A stretch of 64,000 bases of DNA from Candidatus Altimarinota bacterium (GTDB lineage Bacteria > Patescibacteriota > Gracilibacteria > UBA4473): NCBI GenBank assembly GCA_018608565.1, contig JABAZT010000013.1, forward strand, positions 11,112-75,111, given 5' to 3'. The translations under genes were made by a program, and so were the position numbers. How positions within the stretch are numbered: the first letter of the stretch is position 1; the number at the start of each line of letters is the position of its first letter. Below, piece by piece: positions 1-8,442 of this stretch. Under the pieces are notes generated by a model, which was not told the DNA's origin, made no database searches, and saw nothing but the letters and a program-made list of their open reading frames with translations.

Positions 1-1040
1 AATCAAAAATTATTATTGGTTACGGTCAAAAAACAAAAGCAGATTTCGATGCAGGGCCTTTCCCCTGTTTTACGGTCAATGACTGGAAAGGAGAAAAGCT
101 AGGATGTTGGAATTTTGAGTATTATAAGGAAATTGATCTCGATAGTATTAAGGATTTTGAATTAGAGATTTTATCTCACGATGCCAATATATTAAAAACG
201 AATGTATCTCTCTGGGATTATTCGAATGAAAGCACAGAATCATATGTTTCAAAAGTTAAGGAAATCCAATTAGCCATGAAAAATGGAGAAATGTATGTAA
301 TGAATCTCTGTATGGAATTGAGTTCGACCTGCAACATCTCAAAACTCACGTGTAAAAAATTGCTTCTCTCCGCCTATCTCAATTTCCTTAGCTCAAATCC
401 AATTCATTGTGGAGGAATAGTTTTCACTAAAGAACAAAAATATTGTTCGTTTTCTCCGGAAGTATTTTTACATCAACAGAAAACTAAATTTTCTACCTAT
501 CCGATCAAAGGAACAGGAGCTCAAGACGAGTTAGAACAATCAGAGAAAGAAATCTCAGAGCTTCAGATGGTGACCGACTTACTACGTAATGATCTAGGGA
601 AAGTAGCAGAAACTGTTTGGGTAGAGCGAGAGCGGTTTTATACTCAGTTAGAGCATTTTTCTCATGCTCAGTCTGAGATTTGTGCGGAGATAGAGAATTT
701 TGGGTGGAAGAAATTTAAAAAACTCCTGCCTTGTGGTTCTATGACTGGAGCTCCTAAATCTCGAGTCTTAGAGTATATCAAATCGTTAGAAACATTTGAT
801 AGAGAATTCTATGCCGGAAACTTTGGACTGCGAAGGAGTAAGGACGAGGGAATATGGAACATATTGATACGGACGCTTTTTCTGAAAGAAGAAAAATCAG
901 AAGTAGTCAGTCACAGGTTATCGGCTATTTCATGGCGTTATCCGGTGGGGGCTGGGATTACCGTAGACTCTAATCCAGAGATGGAAGCGAAAGAGTGTAT
1001 AGAGAAGGCAAAAGTTTTGAAAGTCTTCACAAGTAAATAA
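1..1040 (+). CDS. pabB: Aminodeoxychorismate synthase component I-like (PabB), 5' partial
   Basis: The frame of the 276-1040 ORF stays open back to the window edge (first full codon at base 3), so this is the C-terminal part of a longer gene; the ATG at 276 is internal. Chorismate-binding motifs are clear: PIKGT, TDLLRNDLGK, GSMTGAPK and a C-terminal GAGITVDSNPE block. The Lys of PIKGT is typical of PabB, where TrpE has PIAGT. By family, PabB converts chorismate to 4-amino-4-deoxychorismate for folate synthesis, with a glutamine amidotransferase partner that is not visible here. The usual PIKGTxPR is PIKGTGAQ, a departure near the active site. Other chorismate-using enzymes are possible but less likely. 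Confidence 0.8.
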   Translation, partial: SKIIIGYGQKTKADFDAGPFPCFTVNDWKGEKLGCWNFEYYKEIDLDSIKDFELEILSHDANILKTNVSLWDYSNESTESYVSKVKEIQLAMKNGEMYVMNLCMELSSTCNISKLTCKKLLLSAYLNFLSSNPIHCGGIVFTKEQKYCSFSPEVFLHQQKTKFSTYPIKGTGAQDELEQSEKEISELQMVTDLLRNDLGKVAETVWVERERFYTQLEHFSHAQSEICAEIENFGWKKFKKLLPCGSMTGAPKSRVLEYIKSLETFDREFYAGNFGLRRSKDEGIWNILIRTLFLKEEKSEVVSHRLSAISWRYPVGAGITVDSNPEMEAKECIEKAKVLKVFTSK

Positions 1041-1051
1041 GATATAAGTGA

Positions 1052-2059
1052 ATGAAAAAACTCTTTGGAAGATTATTATCTATTATCTGTTTGTTATCCC
1101 TTGGGTTCAATGTAGCTCAGGCTTTTACGGGAGGTGGAAATATCGGAGGAGTAACGCAGTTGAGAAACATTTTAAATCAATCAGATCAGGATGAGCTTGA
1201 GGCAGAGCAACAGGAACCAAGTACTCCGTCGGTAGCAGAGCAAGACTATCTGAAGGGGGGGGAACTCATAATTCCAAAAGTTAAACACTATGTCACCGAT
1301 ACGGCAGATATATTCAACACTCACGTTGAGGCTCAGCTCATAGAACAGATCAAGAAGATAGAAGCTTCAACGACGGCAGAGATCGGAGTCTTAACAGTCC
1401 TAAGTACCGATGGGATAGAAATTGCAGAATATACTATAGAGGTAGCCCATGAGTGGGGGATCGGAAAGAAAGACGTCGACAACGGACTTATGATTGTGAT
1501 CGCGGTAGCAGATCGTCAATGGTTTATGGCTTCTGGGTATGGAGTAGAAGGAATACTTCCGGATCTAAGGTTGAAAAAAATAGGAGAACGACATTTTCCA
1601 GAAAACTTCAAAACACGAAATTATTTTAGAGGGGTATCATCAGCTTTGACGGAAATTGAAGGTTTTTTACTACAGGATCCGGAGGTGATTTCATCCTATG
1701 AAAACCAAAACGATGTCTCACTCAAAGAGATAGCCTTTATTTTGGCAGGAATTCATCTGTTTCTGACCTTGGTTGTTACAAGTGCGTATTATTTAAGACG
1801 TGATAAAAAAGAGATTCTAGGGGTAGGGAAACCACGAGTTTTCTTTTTCTTAGGTGCTTTTTTATTAATTGGATTATTGCTTAGTGCGGTGTTTTTACCG
1901 ATCTATTTCTTCTATTTCTTAGCAAGTGTCGGGCACGGAGATAGTGTTGGGACTGGCGGTTGGAGTTCTGGTGGAGGTTGGGGTGGTGGGTCTTCTGGGG
2001 GATTTGGAGGATTTGGAGGTGGAGGATTCGGTGGAGGTGGGGCCGGAGGGAGCTGGTAG
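1052..2059 (+). CDS. TPM-domain membrane protein with Gly-rich tail
   Basis: An N-terminal signal peptide (about residues 1-24) is followed by a TPM domain (about 75-205; HYVTDTADIF, AEIGVLTV, DNGLMIVIAVADRQW). Two membrane segments follow (about 223-245 and 262-290), and the tail is almost pure Gly/Ser/Trp (GGWSSGGGWGGG). This is the normal layout of the YgcG/TPM family, whose biochemical role is debated (phosphatase-like fold, envelope or photosystem repair). The ATG lies 11 bases after the pabB stop. It shares an apparent operon with the gene at 2091 and lemA; TPM with LemA is a recurrent pairing. Confidence 0.85.
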   Translation: MKKLFGRLLSIICLLSLGFNVAQAFTGGGNIGGVTQLRNILNQSDQDELEAEQQEPSTPSVAEQDYLKGGELIIPKVKHYVTDTADIFNTHVEAQLIEQIKKIEASTTAEIGVLTVLSTDGIEIAEYTIEVAHEWGIGKKDVDNGLMIVIAVADRQWFMASGYGVEGILPDLRLKKIGERHFPENFKTRNYFRGVSSALTEIEGFLLQDPEVISSYENQNDVSLKEIAFILAGIHLFLTLVVTSAYYLRRDKKEILGVGKPRVFFFLGAFLLIGLLLSAVFLPIYFFYFLASVGHGDSVGTGGWSSGGGWGGGSSGGFGGFGGGGFGGGGAGGSW

Positions 2060-2090
2060 TAAAACTAAAAAACTAATAATTTAATTACTA

Positions 2091-2732
2091 ATGGAAAAAA
2101 TACTAAATCAGATTCGAGAGATACTAGGGGAAAATTTAACGTCACTGATGCATTATCAGCGATTTAATGAAGATTTATTAATAATTGTCCTCAGAGAAGC
2201 CGATATTCAAGCCTTGATCAAGATTCGAAAGCCACTCAAAAAGACAGGATTTATTGTGTTTTTAGAGCACGACCTAGGGCATGGAGAGGATGTATTTCCG
2301 CTTGAGTACTTGCATATGCAGACACATGTAGACGTTATAGAGGGAAAAGACTATTTCGCGTCTATGAAACTTAAAAAAACAGACATTCGAACACAACTAG
2401 AATACGAACTACGAAACAAGTTGATTCACTTAAGACAAGATTTTCTCATTGCTCCTAATCAAAAGACATTTCTTAAAAAGATTTTACCTCAGTTTGTAGT
2501 CTTCCTAGAGGCTTTGTTTTTTCTCAAAAATATAACGCCTACCAGGGATTTTGAGCCAGATATTCAGGTTATTGAGGATGAGTATAATATCGATCTTACA
2601 GCCTTTCAGTGGTTGCTTCGTGTAGAGCAAGGAGTTACAAAGCTTCACAAATCTCAAATCACTGATATGATTCAGTCCGTACATGATCAATTGGAGTCAT
2701 TGTTACACATTATCAATAAACTTAAAATATGA
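2091..2732 (+). CDS. Nucleotidyltransferase-like protein of the TPM/LemA operon
   Basis: This 213-residue soluble protein has no signal peptide. The N-terminal half suggests a degenerate nucleotidyltransferase fold (VFPLEYLHMQTHVDVIEGKDYF). The next part (LEYELRNKLIHLRQDFL) and the all-helical C-terminus resemble a HEPN-like bundle. Proteins with this pattern sit beside LemA/TPM genes in other bacteria; that is recalled family knowledge and was not checked here. The stop overlaps the lemA start (ATGA), so translation is probably coupled. The catalytic GSxxxGxxxxxSDxD motif of active nucleotidyltransferases is not visible, which suggests a structural or regulatory role. Confidence 0.55.
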   Translation: MEKILNQIREILGENLTSLMHYQRFNEDLLIIVLREADIQALIKIRKPLKKTGFIVFLEHDLGHGEDVFPLEYLHMQTHVDVIEGKDYFASMKLKKTDIRTQLEYELRNKLIHLRQDFLIAPNQKTFLKKILPQFVVFLEALFFLKNITPTRDFEPDIQVIEDEYNIDLTAFQWLLRVEQGVTKLHKSQITDMIQSVHDQLESLLHIINKLKI

Positions 2733-3322
2733 AAAAATTTACACCTATCATCATCGTTCTTGTTCTGATTTTTCTTTGGATCAATCCATTTGGAAAATTT
2801 AATAGTATGGTAACGCTTGATGAAGGCGTTCAGACAGAATGGGCACAAGTTGAAAATCAATATCAACGAAGAGCTGACCTTATTCCAAATTTAGTAGAAA
2901 CGGTAAAAGGTGCCGCAAATTTTGAGAAAGATACGCTTACACAGGTCATTGAAGCAAGAGCCAATGCGACGAAGACAAATATCAATGTTCAGGACGCAGA
3001 AGAATTCGCACAGTTTCAAAAACAACAAACAGGGATCTCTTCAGCAATGAGCCGATTGATGGTGGTTATGGAGAAATACCCACAGCTTACCGCTACAAAA
3101 GAATTTGGAGAACTACGGGTTCAGCTCGAAGGAACAGAAAACAGAATCTCTACCGCACGAGACAGATACAACGAAACTGCTAAAGGCTACAATATTTATG
3201 TCAGACAATTCCCAAATAATCTTTGGGCTGGAATGTTTAAGTTTAAAAAAGCTAATCTCTTTGAATCTTCAGAAGGATCAGACGCAGTTCCAACCGTAGA
3301 TTTTAGTGATGAGAAAGAGTAA
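2729..3322 (+). CDS. lemA: LemA family protein
   Basis: One N-terminal membrane helix (residues 4-19) precedes a long helical domain carrying the LemA signature (VQTEWAQVENQYQRRADLIPNLV, then VIEARANA). The 197-residue length is normal. LemA proteins are membrane-anchored helical bundles of poorly known function and often accompany TPM proteins, as here. The ATG overlaps the upstream stop by four bases. It is the last gene of the operon and is followed by a weak hairpin with a T-run. Confidence 0.92.
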   Translation: MKKFTPIIIVLVLIFLWINPFGKFNSMVTLDEGVQTEWAQVENQYQRRADLIPNLVETVKGAANFEKDTLTQVIEARANATKTNINVQDAEEFAQFQKQQTGISSAMSRLMVVMEKYPQLTATKEFGELRVQLEGTENRISTARDRYNETAKGYNIYVRQFPNNLWAGMFKFKKANLFESSEGSDAVPTVDFSDEKE

Positions 3323-3344
3323 AAAGATCAATTAAGCTCAAAAT

Positions 3345-3372
3345 AAAAAAGGCATCGAAAGGTGTTTTTTTT
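3345..3372. terminator. Bidirectional terminator-like hairpin after lemA
   Basis: A run of six A, a short stem GGCATC / GGTGTT closed by a GAAA tetraloop, then a T-run. The core contains G-T pairs and is weak, but the flanking A and T runs extend it. It lies between the convergent lemA and the gene at 3377 and could serve both strands. Confidence 0.5.
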
Positions 3373-3376
3373 CTAG

Positions 3377-3781
3377 TTATACTTTTCTCAAAACGGGGAA
3401 AGGGAGTGATTGCTTAGAGAGTACATTTTCTGTCTCTGATTTGGTTGTTTGTTCAAGCGCTTGTATTTGTTTAGGGGTTCCTTTGGTAGCCTCCATAATT
3501 ACATCAAATGGGGTGAAGTCTGTGTCAGAGACTTCTTCCTCATTTCGAGATGCAAATACACCATAGGTAGTCCCTTGAGACAAGGTGCTATCAAAGTGAT
3601 CAAATCCCCTTGGGCGAACTACTATTCCTTGTTCGTCAGTATCTAGGATAGGGTATAGATCAATTACAACATATTTACCTCTGAAAAATAGGGGATAGGT
3701 TTCTTGAATTTTTATTAGTTCCTTCGCCTTATTTAAGACCTCATTAAATTCTTCTGGAGATAGTTTGCGCCCTTTTTCCAT
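3377..3781 (-). CDS. Hypothetical protein
   Basis: I do not recognise this 134-residue soluble protein. The ATG at 3781 (MEKGRKLSPEEF) is preferred to the TTG at 3805 in the track. The N-terminus is helical and charged (EEFNEVLNKAKELIKIQ), followed by a mixed segment (RGKYVVIDLYPILDTDEQG). There is no signal peptide or membrane span. It lies 46 bases beyond the end of the GH3 gene on the same strand and could be cotranscribed with it. Confidence 0.6.
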   Translation of the reverse strand: MEKGRKLSPEEFNEVLNKAKELIKIQETYPLFFRGKYVVIDLYPILDTDEQGIVVRPRGFDHFDSTLSQGTTYGVFASRNEEEVSDTDFTPFDVIMEATKGTPKQIQALEQTTKSETENVLSKQSLPFPVLRKV

Positions 3782-3827
3782 ATTGGGGTTGTTATTCGAA
3801 GGCAAAACAGAAGAAATAAGAAAAGTG

Positions 3828-4991
3828 TCAATAAGTGGTAAGTCTTAAACAAACCTTCATTCGTAATACTTTTCGTACACTGTCTTTTATCTGATTTTTA
3901 AATTCAGGATTGAGCTCCATTTCTTGTAGCACTTCATAGATGAGCTGGTTTTCATTGCTTGGAATGAGGACAATGTCATTTCCAGCTTTTAGTGCTTGTA
4001 GTCCAGGATTATCAAATGTATCTAACGCCCCCATATTAAGCGCATCAGTGATGGCAATTCCTTGAAATCCAAGTTCGCCTTTGAGTAAATTTGTCACAAT
4101 TTTTCGGCTGAGGGATGCCGGTAATCCTTTAGTGTCGTACAGTTGATTGTTCGTGATTGCAATATGTCCAATCATTACGAGCGGAATTTGATCCTCAATC
4201 GCAGTATTAAATGAATCGAGTTCATCTAGATCCCCATCTATCGTTACCAGGTTGATATGTGAATCACCAGAAACGAGTCCATGTCCTGGGAAGTGCTTGG
4301 CAGTCGGAGCAATATTAAATTCAATCATGGCTTGGTTAAATGCCTGGGCAAGTGGGGTAATTTGGTTCGCATTACTCCCAAACGAGCGATTACCAATAAT
4401 ATCAGTATTTACATTGGCGTCGTAGACCGGAGCAAAATTGATATGAATATTTTTAGACGAAAGATCTTGAGCAATTTGGTTCGCATACAGAGAAACGTCG
4501 TCAATGGTATTTTGTTGGTTAGTCGGAGGAATTTCACTGAGTTCAGGAATTCGGTAGGGGAGGAGGGATGGTTCTGCATCAATCGAGAATAAAAGTTTGG
4601 TAGGATTGTAGAGACTATTGAGTACCTGTAGTTCTTGAGTAAGAGTATGATCATATTGAGGATCTAGAATCATAAGTCCTCCGATTTCCTCCTTTTGAAT
4701 CATAGTTCGAATATTTTCAATATCAGTATTTCTGTCTATTGCAGGCATGAGAAGCTGAGCGACTTGTTGTTTAGGAGAAAGCTGAATAAATATTTCTTCA
4801 ACTTTTTCATTAAGTTCAATATCTTCAGGATTGCTGAAATCATCGAGTGAAAAAATGCGAAGAGAAGGGAGAGATTCTTCTTTGGTAAAGCTGGAAATCC
4901 AGTGATTGATTGGTTCTTGGAAGAGTTGGAAAGCGGTAGCTCCCAGTAAAATTCCGATCAAGAGTAAGAGGGTTCCAGTAATAGTTTTCAT
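3828..4991 (-). CDS. nagZ: GH3 beta-N-acetylhexosaminidase-like (NagZ family), membrane-anchored
   Basis: A GH3 catalytic domain is preceded by an N-terminal hydrophobic anchor or signal (MKTITGTLLLLIGILLGA). Family motifs are present: KHFPGHG with a following SH, and AITDALNMGAL, which carries the predicted nucleophile Asp. NagZ enzymes remove N-acetylglucosamine from muropeptides. The export signal suggests action outside the membrane, unlike cytoplasmic NagZ of Gram-negatives. I start at the ATG at 4991; the track start at 5084 would add a non-family N-terminus and overlap the divergent gene at 5042. The final substrate is inferred. Confidence 0.85.
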   Translation of the reverse strand: MKTITGTLLLLIGILLGATAFQLFQEPINHWISSFTKEESLPSLRIFSLDDFSNPEDIELNEKVEEIFIQLSPKQQVAQLLMPAIDRNTDIENIRTMIQKEEIGGLMILDPQYDHTLTQELQVLNSLYNPTKLLFSIDAEPSLLPYRIPELSEIPPTNQQNTIDDVSLYANQIAQDLSSKNIHINFAPVYDANVNTDIIGNRSFGSNANQITPLAQAFNQAMIEFNIAPTAKHFPGHGLVSGDSHINLVTIDGDLDELDSFNTAIEDQIPLVMIGHIAITNNQLYDTKGLPASLSRKIVTNLLKGELGFQGIAITDALNMGALDTFDNPGLQALKAGNDIVLIPSNENQLIYEVLQEMELNPEFKNQIKDSVRKVLRMKVCLRLTTY

Positions 4992-5041
4992 CAAGAGAAA
5001 GCCTAGGGGATCAAATAATAAACTCAAGAGAGAGCTGCTAG

Positions 5042-6100
5042 ATGAAAGTTGATAAAAAGGACAAAAAGAATAAGATGTCAACAATGATAGGTAGAAGAGA
5101 TATACTCAGGGGTACTGGCGCTGCATTATTGAGTTTTTGCGGAGATGATCTGTTTGCAGAGGAAGAACCGCCTCTGCGTGTATTATCTAAAAAGGAAGAA
5201 AGATCACAAAATGGTCCTGATGAAGAATCATTTCAGCATCTAGTGAGCTTAGGACAGGGGGCGCCTCTGCCTTTTAGTGTATTTTACAAAACCATGAATA
5301 CCTATGTTGATTCATTGGAGGGAATTGATTTTGAATCAAATAATCACGGGCCACAACGAGAGGGGAATATATCCATTATTTCTACATCTCAAGGAGAGTT
5401 AGGGAGTTACGGTTTGGCTCATACGGGGGAAGTTTTAAAATCAGAGAACGAAGCGCTCAAAGAATTTATCAGTCAGTACGATATTATTTGTCTTGAATCA
5501 GCAGATTTTTTTGAAGTGTTGGCAGAGGAGGCCTTGAGACAAGGGAAGGAGATTCGTTGTGTTGATCCACACATGAGTAAGATTGAGGTGGGAGCGGATC
5601 ATGAAATTAATGTCACGGTAGTCGCAAACTATATAAATTTTCTAATTGGTTTTTATACTAAATTCAATGCGCACAAAGGATTTCATTGGAAGTTAAACCT
5701 AGCTTCTCTTTTGGTAGGGCAATATACGGTAATACCAGTAACGTCGCTTGTCAGTGCTTGCGTTGGCTTATGTCTGAAGTCAAAGTATGCGGGGGGGCTT
5801 GATATTGCATATTTAACCGATGGTCGGACCATCGAGATATACAATAACACCGAGATCGTTGCTCAAAATAATCCAGGGAAATCAATCGGGGTTATTTCCG
5901 GAGAAAACCATCATGAAGGATTACGATATTATGCGAAAAGGCCGAAGCTGCTCGCTCGAAAGAATGAGTTTTATCAAAAGACAATTCCAGGCTTTGGGCG
6001 AACCCCAGATGCATTGCTTGAGGGTGAGAGCTTGGCAGAAGGTCAAATATTGAGTGTTTTAAATCCGATTCAATCAAAACGAAAACAGGAGGAGTTATAG
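5042..6100 (+). CDS. Exported protein with Tat-like signal, possibly TraB/TIKI-like
   Basis: The N-terminus has a twin-arginine-like signal (GRRDILRGTGAALLSF), so export by Tat is plausible; starts at 5042, 5075 or 5084 are possible. The body has separated short motifs (YGLAHTGEV, ICLESADFF and ISGENHHEGL) spaced roughly as the His, Glu and GxxH motifs of the TraB/TIKI/ChaN-like superfamily. That assignment is tentative because overall similarity is low. A hydrophobic stretch (about 190-245) may be a buried core or membrane segment. It is divergent from the GH3 gene, with 50 bases between them for both promoters. Confidence 0.5.
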   Translation: MKVDKKDKKNKMSTMIGRRDILRGTGAALLSFCGDDLFAEEEPPLRVLSKKEERSQNGPDEESFQHLVSLGQGAPLPFSVFYKTMNTYVDSLEGIDFESNNHGPQREGNISIISTSQGELGSYGLAHTGEVLKSENEALKEFISQYDIICLESADFFEVLAEEALRQGKEIRCVDPHMSKIEVGADHEINVTVVANYINFLIGFYTKFNAHKGFHWKLNLASLLVGQYTVIPVTSLVSACVGLCLKSKYAGGLDIAYLTDGRTIEIYNNTEIVAQNNPGKSIGVISGENHHEGLRYYAKRPKLLARKNEFYQKTIPGFGRTPDALLEGESLAEGQILSVLNPIQSKRKQEEL

Positions 6101-6166
6101 GGCTGTGTTTATAGTTTTAGTATCTCAGGCTTTTCAATCAGAGGGAAAGTTTTATACTCGGCGCAA

Positions 6167-7687
6167 ATGTCTGAAAAAAAGAAAAAAGTAGTCGTTATTG
6201 GTTCTGGTCCTGGAGGTTCTAGTACCGCAATGTTATTGGCTCATCATGGATTTGATGTGACCATTCTCGAAAAAAATAATGTCGTAGGAGGACGGAATGC
6301 CGAACTAAAAGTTGGAGATTTTAGTTTTGATACGGGACCTACATTTCTTCATGTTCCTTGGGTTATTGAAGAACTATTCGCAATAGCAGGAGAAAAAATG
6401 TCTGATCATCTCGATCTCGTTCAGGTCGATCCATTTAACAAAATTGTATATAACGACATCACGATCAACTGTTGGACTGATAAAGGAGAAATGAAATCAG
6501 AGATAGCATCTCAGTTCCCTGGTTCAGAAGAGCGATATGATGAATATCTCCAGAAAGAACGAAAACTTAATCAGGATATTAATGCCTGTCTGACAGACTC
6601 ATTTCAGCATATATGGAACTACCTGCGTCCAAGCGTATTTCGAGCAGCGCCACATGTATTTAGTCGAGACTCTATCTATACCAAGCTTGGTCGGTATTTT
6701 GAGGATGAGCGACTTCGTATGGCGATGACATTTCAGTCTAAATATCTCGGAATGACTCCTTGGAAGTGTCCAGGTTTTTTATCAATTCTTTCTTCTTGGG
6801 AGTACCTCTATGGGATTTATCATGTACAAGGAGGACTTTGTCAGTTGTCCAAGACATTTTCTCGATTGGCGGTAGAAAAAGGGGCTGAGCTGCGACTCAA
6901 TGCGGAGGTAGAGGAATGCGTCCTAAAAGGAAAAAAAATCACAGGAGTCAGGCTTACCTCTGGAGAAGTCATCGAGTGCGATGAGGTCGTCATGAATGCT
7001 GATTTCGCCTACGCTATGACAAACCTGATGGGGAAAAAGAATATTCCAAAGAAAAAGATGAAAAAGAAACCGATGTCGTGCTCTACGATAATGCTCTATC
7101 TAGGAATGAAGAAAGAGTATGTAGACCAACCACATCACCAGATTCTGATGGCAGATGACTACAAGGGGTGGACTCAAAAAATAAACGATAATGAGGTCAT
7201 ACCAGAGGACATGGCAGTTTATGTGCGTAACTCCTGTGTTACCGATCCAACAGTTGCCCCTGAGGGTAAAGCAGGGCTGTATATCCTTACGCCAGTTCCA
7301 AATAATATCAAAGATCATGATTGGATAACTTTAGCTCCAGAGTATCGGGAAAAAATGCTTGATCGAGTGATTGAGCGGACAGGAATGAAGGATCTACGTG
7401 AAAACATAGAGGTAGAGAAGATGATCACTCCAGATGATTGGGAGCAGGATCTAAATGTATTTATCGGGGCGACATTTAGTTTTCGGCATACGCTCAATCA
7501 GATGCTTTATTTTCGGCCACACAATAGATATAACAAGTTCAAAAACTGCTTCCTCGTAGGGGGAGGGGCACATCCTGGGGCTGGAATAATCCCAATACTA
7601 CAATCAGCTCGGATTTCTACCCAATTGCTCTGTAAGAAGCATAAGGTTCCTTACGAGGATGTAGATCTTCATTCAGATAAGTTGTAG
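6167..7687 (+). CDS. crtI: Phytoene desaturase-type FAD oxidoreductase (CrtI family)
   Basis: This 506-residue protein has an N-terminal FAD-binding Rossmann motif (VVVIGSGPGGSSTAMLLAHHG), then EKNNVVGGR and FDTGPTFL, which are hallmarks of the CrtI/CrtN desaturase and isomerase group. The C-terminal signature (CFLVGGGAHPGAGIIPILQSA) also matches. Such enzymes dehydrogenate phytoene or related isoprenoids at the membrane to give coloured carotenoids. No crtB or crtE is in the window, so the exact substrate is open; related enzymes include carotene isomerases and retinol saturases. A TATACT-like -10 lies about 12 bases before the ATG. Confidence 0.8.
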   Translation: MSEKKKKVVVIGSGPGGSSTAMLLAHHGFDVTILEKNNVVGGRNAELKVGDFSFDTGPTFLHVPWVIEELFAIAGEKMSDHLDLVQVDPFNKIVYNDITINCWTDKGEMKSEIASQFPGSEERYDEYLQKERKLNQDINACLTDSFQHIWNYLRPSVFRAAPHVFSRDSIYTKLGRYFEDERLRMAMTFQSKYLGMTPWKCPGFLSILSSWEYLYGIYHVQGGLCQLSKTFSRLAVEKGAELRLNAEVEECVLKGKKITGVRLTSGEVIECDEVVMNADFAYAMTNLMGKKNIPKKKMKKKPMSCSTIMLYLGMKKEYVDQPHHQILMADDYKGWTQKINDNEVIPEDMAVYVRNSCVTDPTVAPEGKAGLYILTPVPNNIKDHDWITLAPEYREKMLDRVIERTGMKDLRENIEVEKMITPDDWEQDLNVFIGATFSFRHTLNQMLYFRPHNRYNKFKNCFLVGGGAHPGAGIIPILQSARISTQLLCKKHKVPYEDVDLHSDKL

Positions 7688-7720
7688 GAGGGCGGAAATG
7701 TGTCATGTTTTATCCTTTTT

Positions 7721-7748
7721 TTGCGATAGATCACTTTCAGAGTATATT
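7721..7748 (+). promoter_or_regulatory. Promoter placing the start codon at the transcript 5' end
   Basis: TTGCGA, a 16-base spacer, then TATATT. Only nine bases separate the -10 box from the ATG at 7758, so transcription would begin about two bases before the start codon. Confidence 0.6.
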
Positions 7749-7757
7749 TGTTCTTGA

Positions 7758-8318
7758 ATGCCACATAACACTTACTGCCTCCTCGATACTGAAACTACTG
7801 GGATCTCTGGGAAGAGAGACGAGATCATAGATATTGCCATTATAAAAATTAAAGACGGAAAAATAATAGATCAATACGAAACACTGGTCCGGCCAAACGC
7901 CCGGATCAGTTCTTTTATCCAGAACTACACTGGGATTACCAATGATATGGTATTAGATGCGCCACGATTTCACGAGGTCGCAGATAACGTGCAAGAGTTT
8001 CTCTCAGACGGCGTTTTAGTAGCACACAATGTCGGATTTGATTTTTCATTTCTTCGACATGAATTTGAGCGGATGGGGCGATTATTTGATACTCCGAGGC
8101 TCTGTACCGTCAAACTATCCCGCCATCTTTACCCTCAGTTCCCAAAACACGGACTTGATGCCATCATAGAACGTTATGATATTGATTGTTCTGCTCGTCA
8201 TAGGGCGATGGGGGACACTGAGGTTTTATGGGAGTTTTGGCAATTGCTGAATCAGGAGTTTGCCCAAGAAGATTTATCCAAAGCACTCAAGAATATCATG
8301 ACGCATCCAAAGAAGTAA
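7758..8318 (+). CDS. DnaQ-like DEDDh 3'-5' exonuclease
   Basis: The 186-residue protein is a stand-alone DEDDh exonuclease domain. Exo I is LLDTETTG, Exo II is AHNVGFDFSFL, and Exo III is HRAMGDTEV. This matches the epsilon proofreading subunit of DNA polymerase III or the exonuclease domain of PolC/DinG-type proteins. No polymerase-binding tail is recognisable. It could proofread the replicase or process other DNA/RNA ends. The stop codon abuts a palindromic repeat. Confidence 0.85.
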   Translation: MPHNTYCLLDTETTGISGKRDEIIDIAIIKIKDGKIIDQYETLVRPNARISSFIQNYTGITNDMVLDAPRFHEVADNVQEFLSDGVLVAHNVGFDFSFLRHEFERMGRLFDTPRLCTVKLSRHLYPQFPKHGLDAIIERYDIDCSARHRAMGDTEVLWEFWQLLNQEFAQEDLSKALKNIMTHPKK

Positions 8319-8390
8319 TCCACCCCTAGCCCCTCGTTTAACAAGGAGGAGGAAAAGTCTCCCTTGTTAAAGGGAGATTCAGAGGGATTT
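8317..8390. repeat. Imperfect palindromic interspersed-type repeat
   Basis: About 74 bases with near-inverted ends (AATCCACCCCT at the left, CAGAGGGATTT at the right) and inner inverted arms (TTAACAAGGAGG against CTCCCTTGTTAA). It begins at the stop codon of the exonuclease gene. The arrangement matches small non-coding palindromic elements (REP/MITE-like) found in many bacterial genomes. Only one copy is seen in this window. Confidence 0.6.
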
Positions 8391-8442
8391 ATTTTCAGAT
8401 TCTTCTGCGTTATTTGGAATCAAAATATCATAATTGTATCAC

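Noticed and set aside
1960-2059. Simple G/T-rich repeat tract
   Set aside because: It encodes the Gly-rich tail normal for TPM-family proteins, so it is not an independent repeat element.
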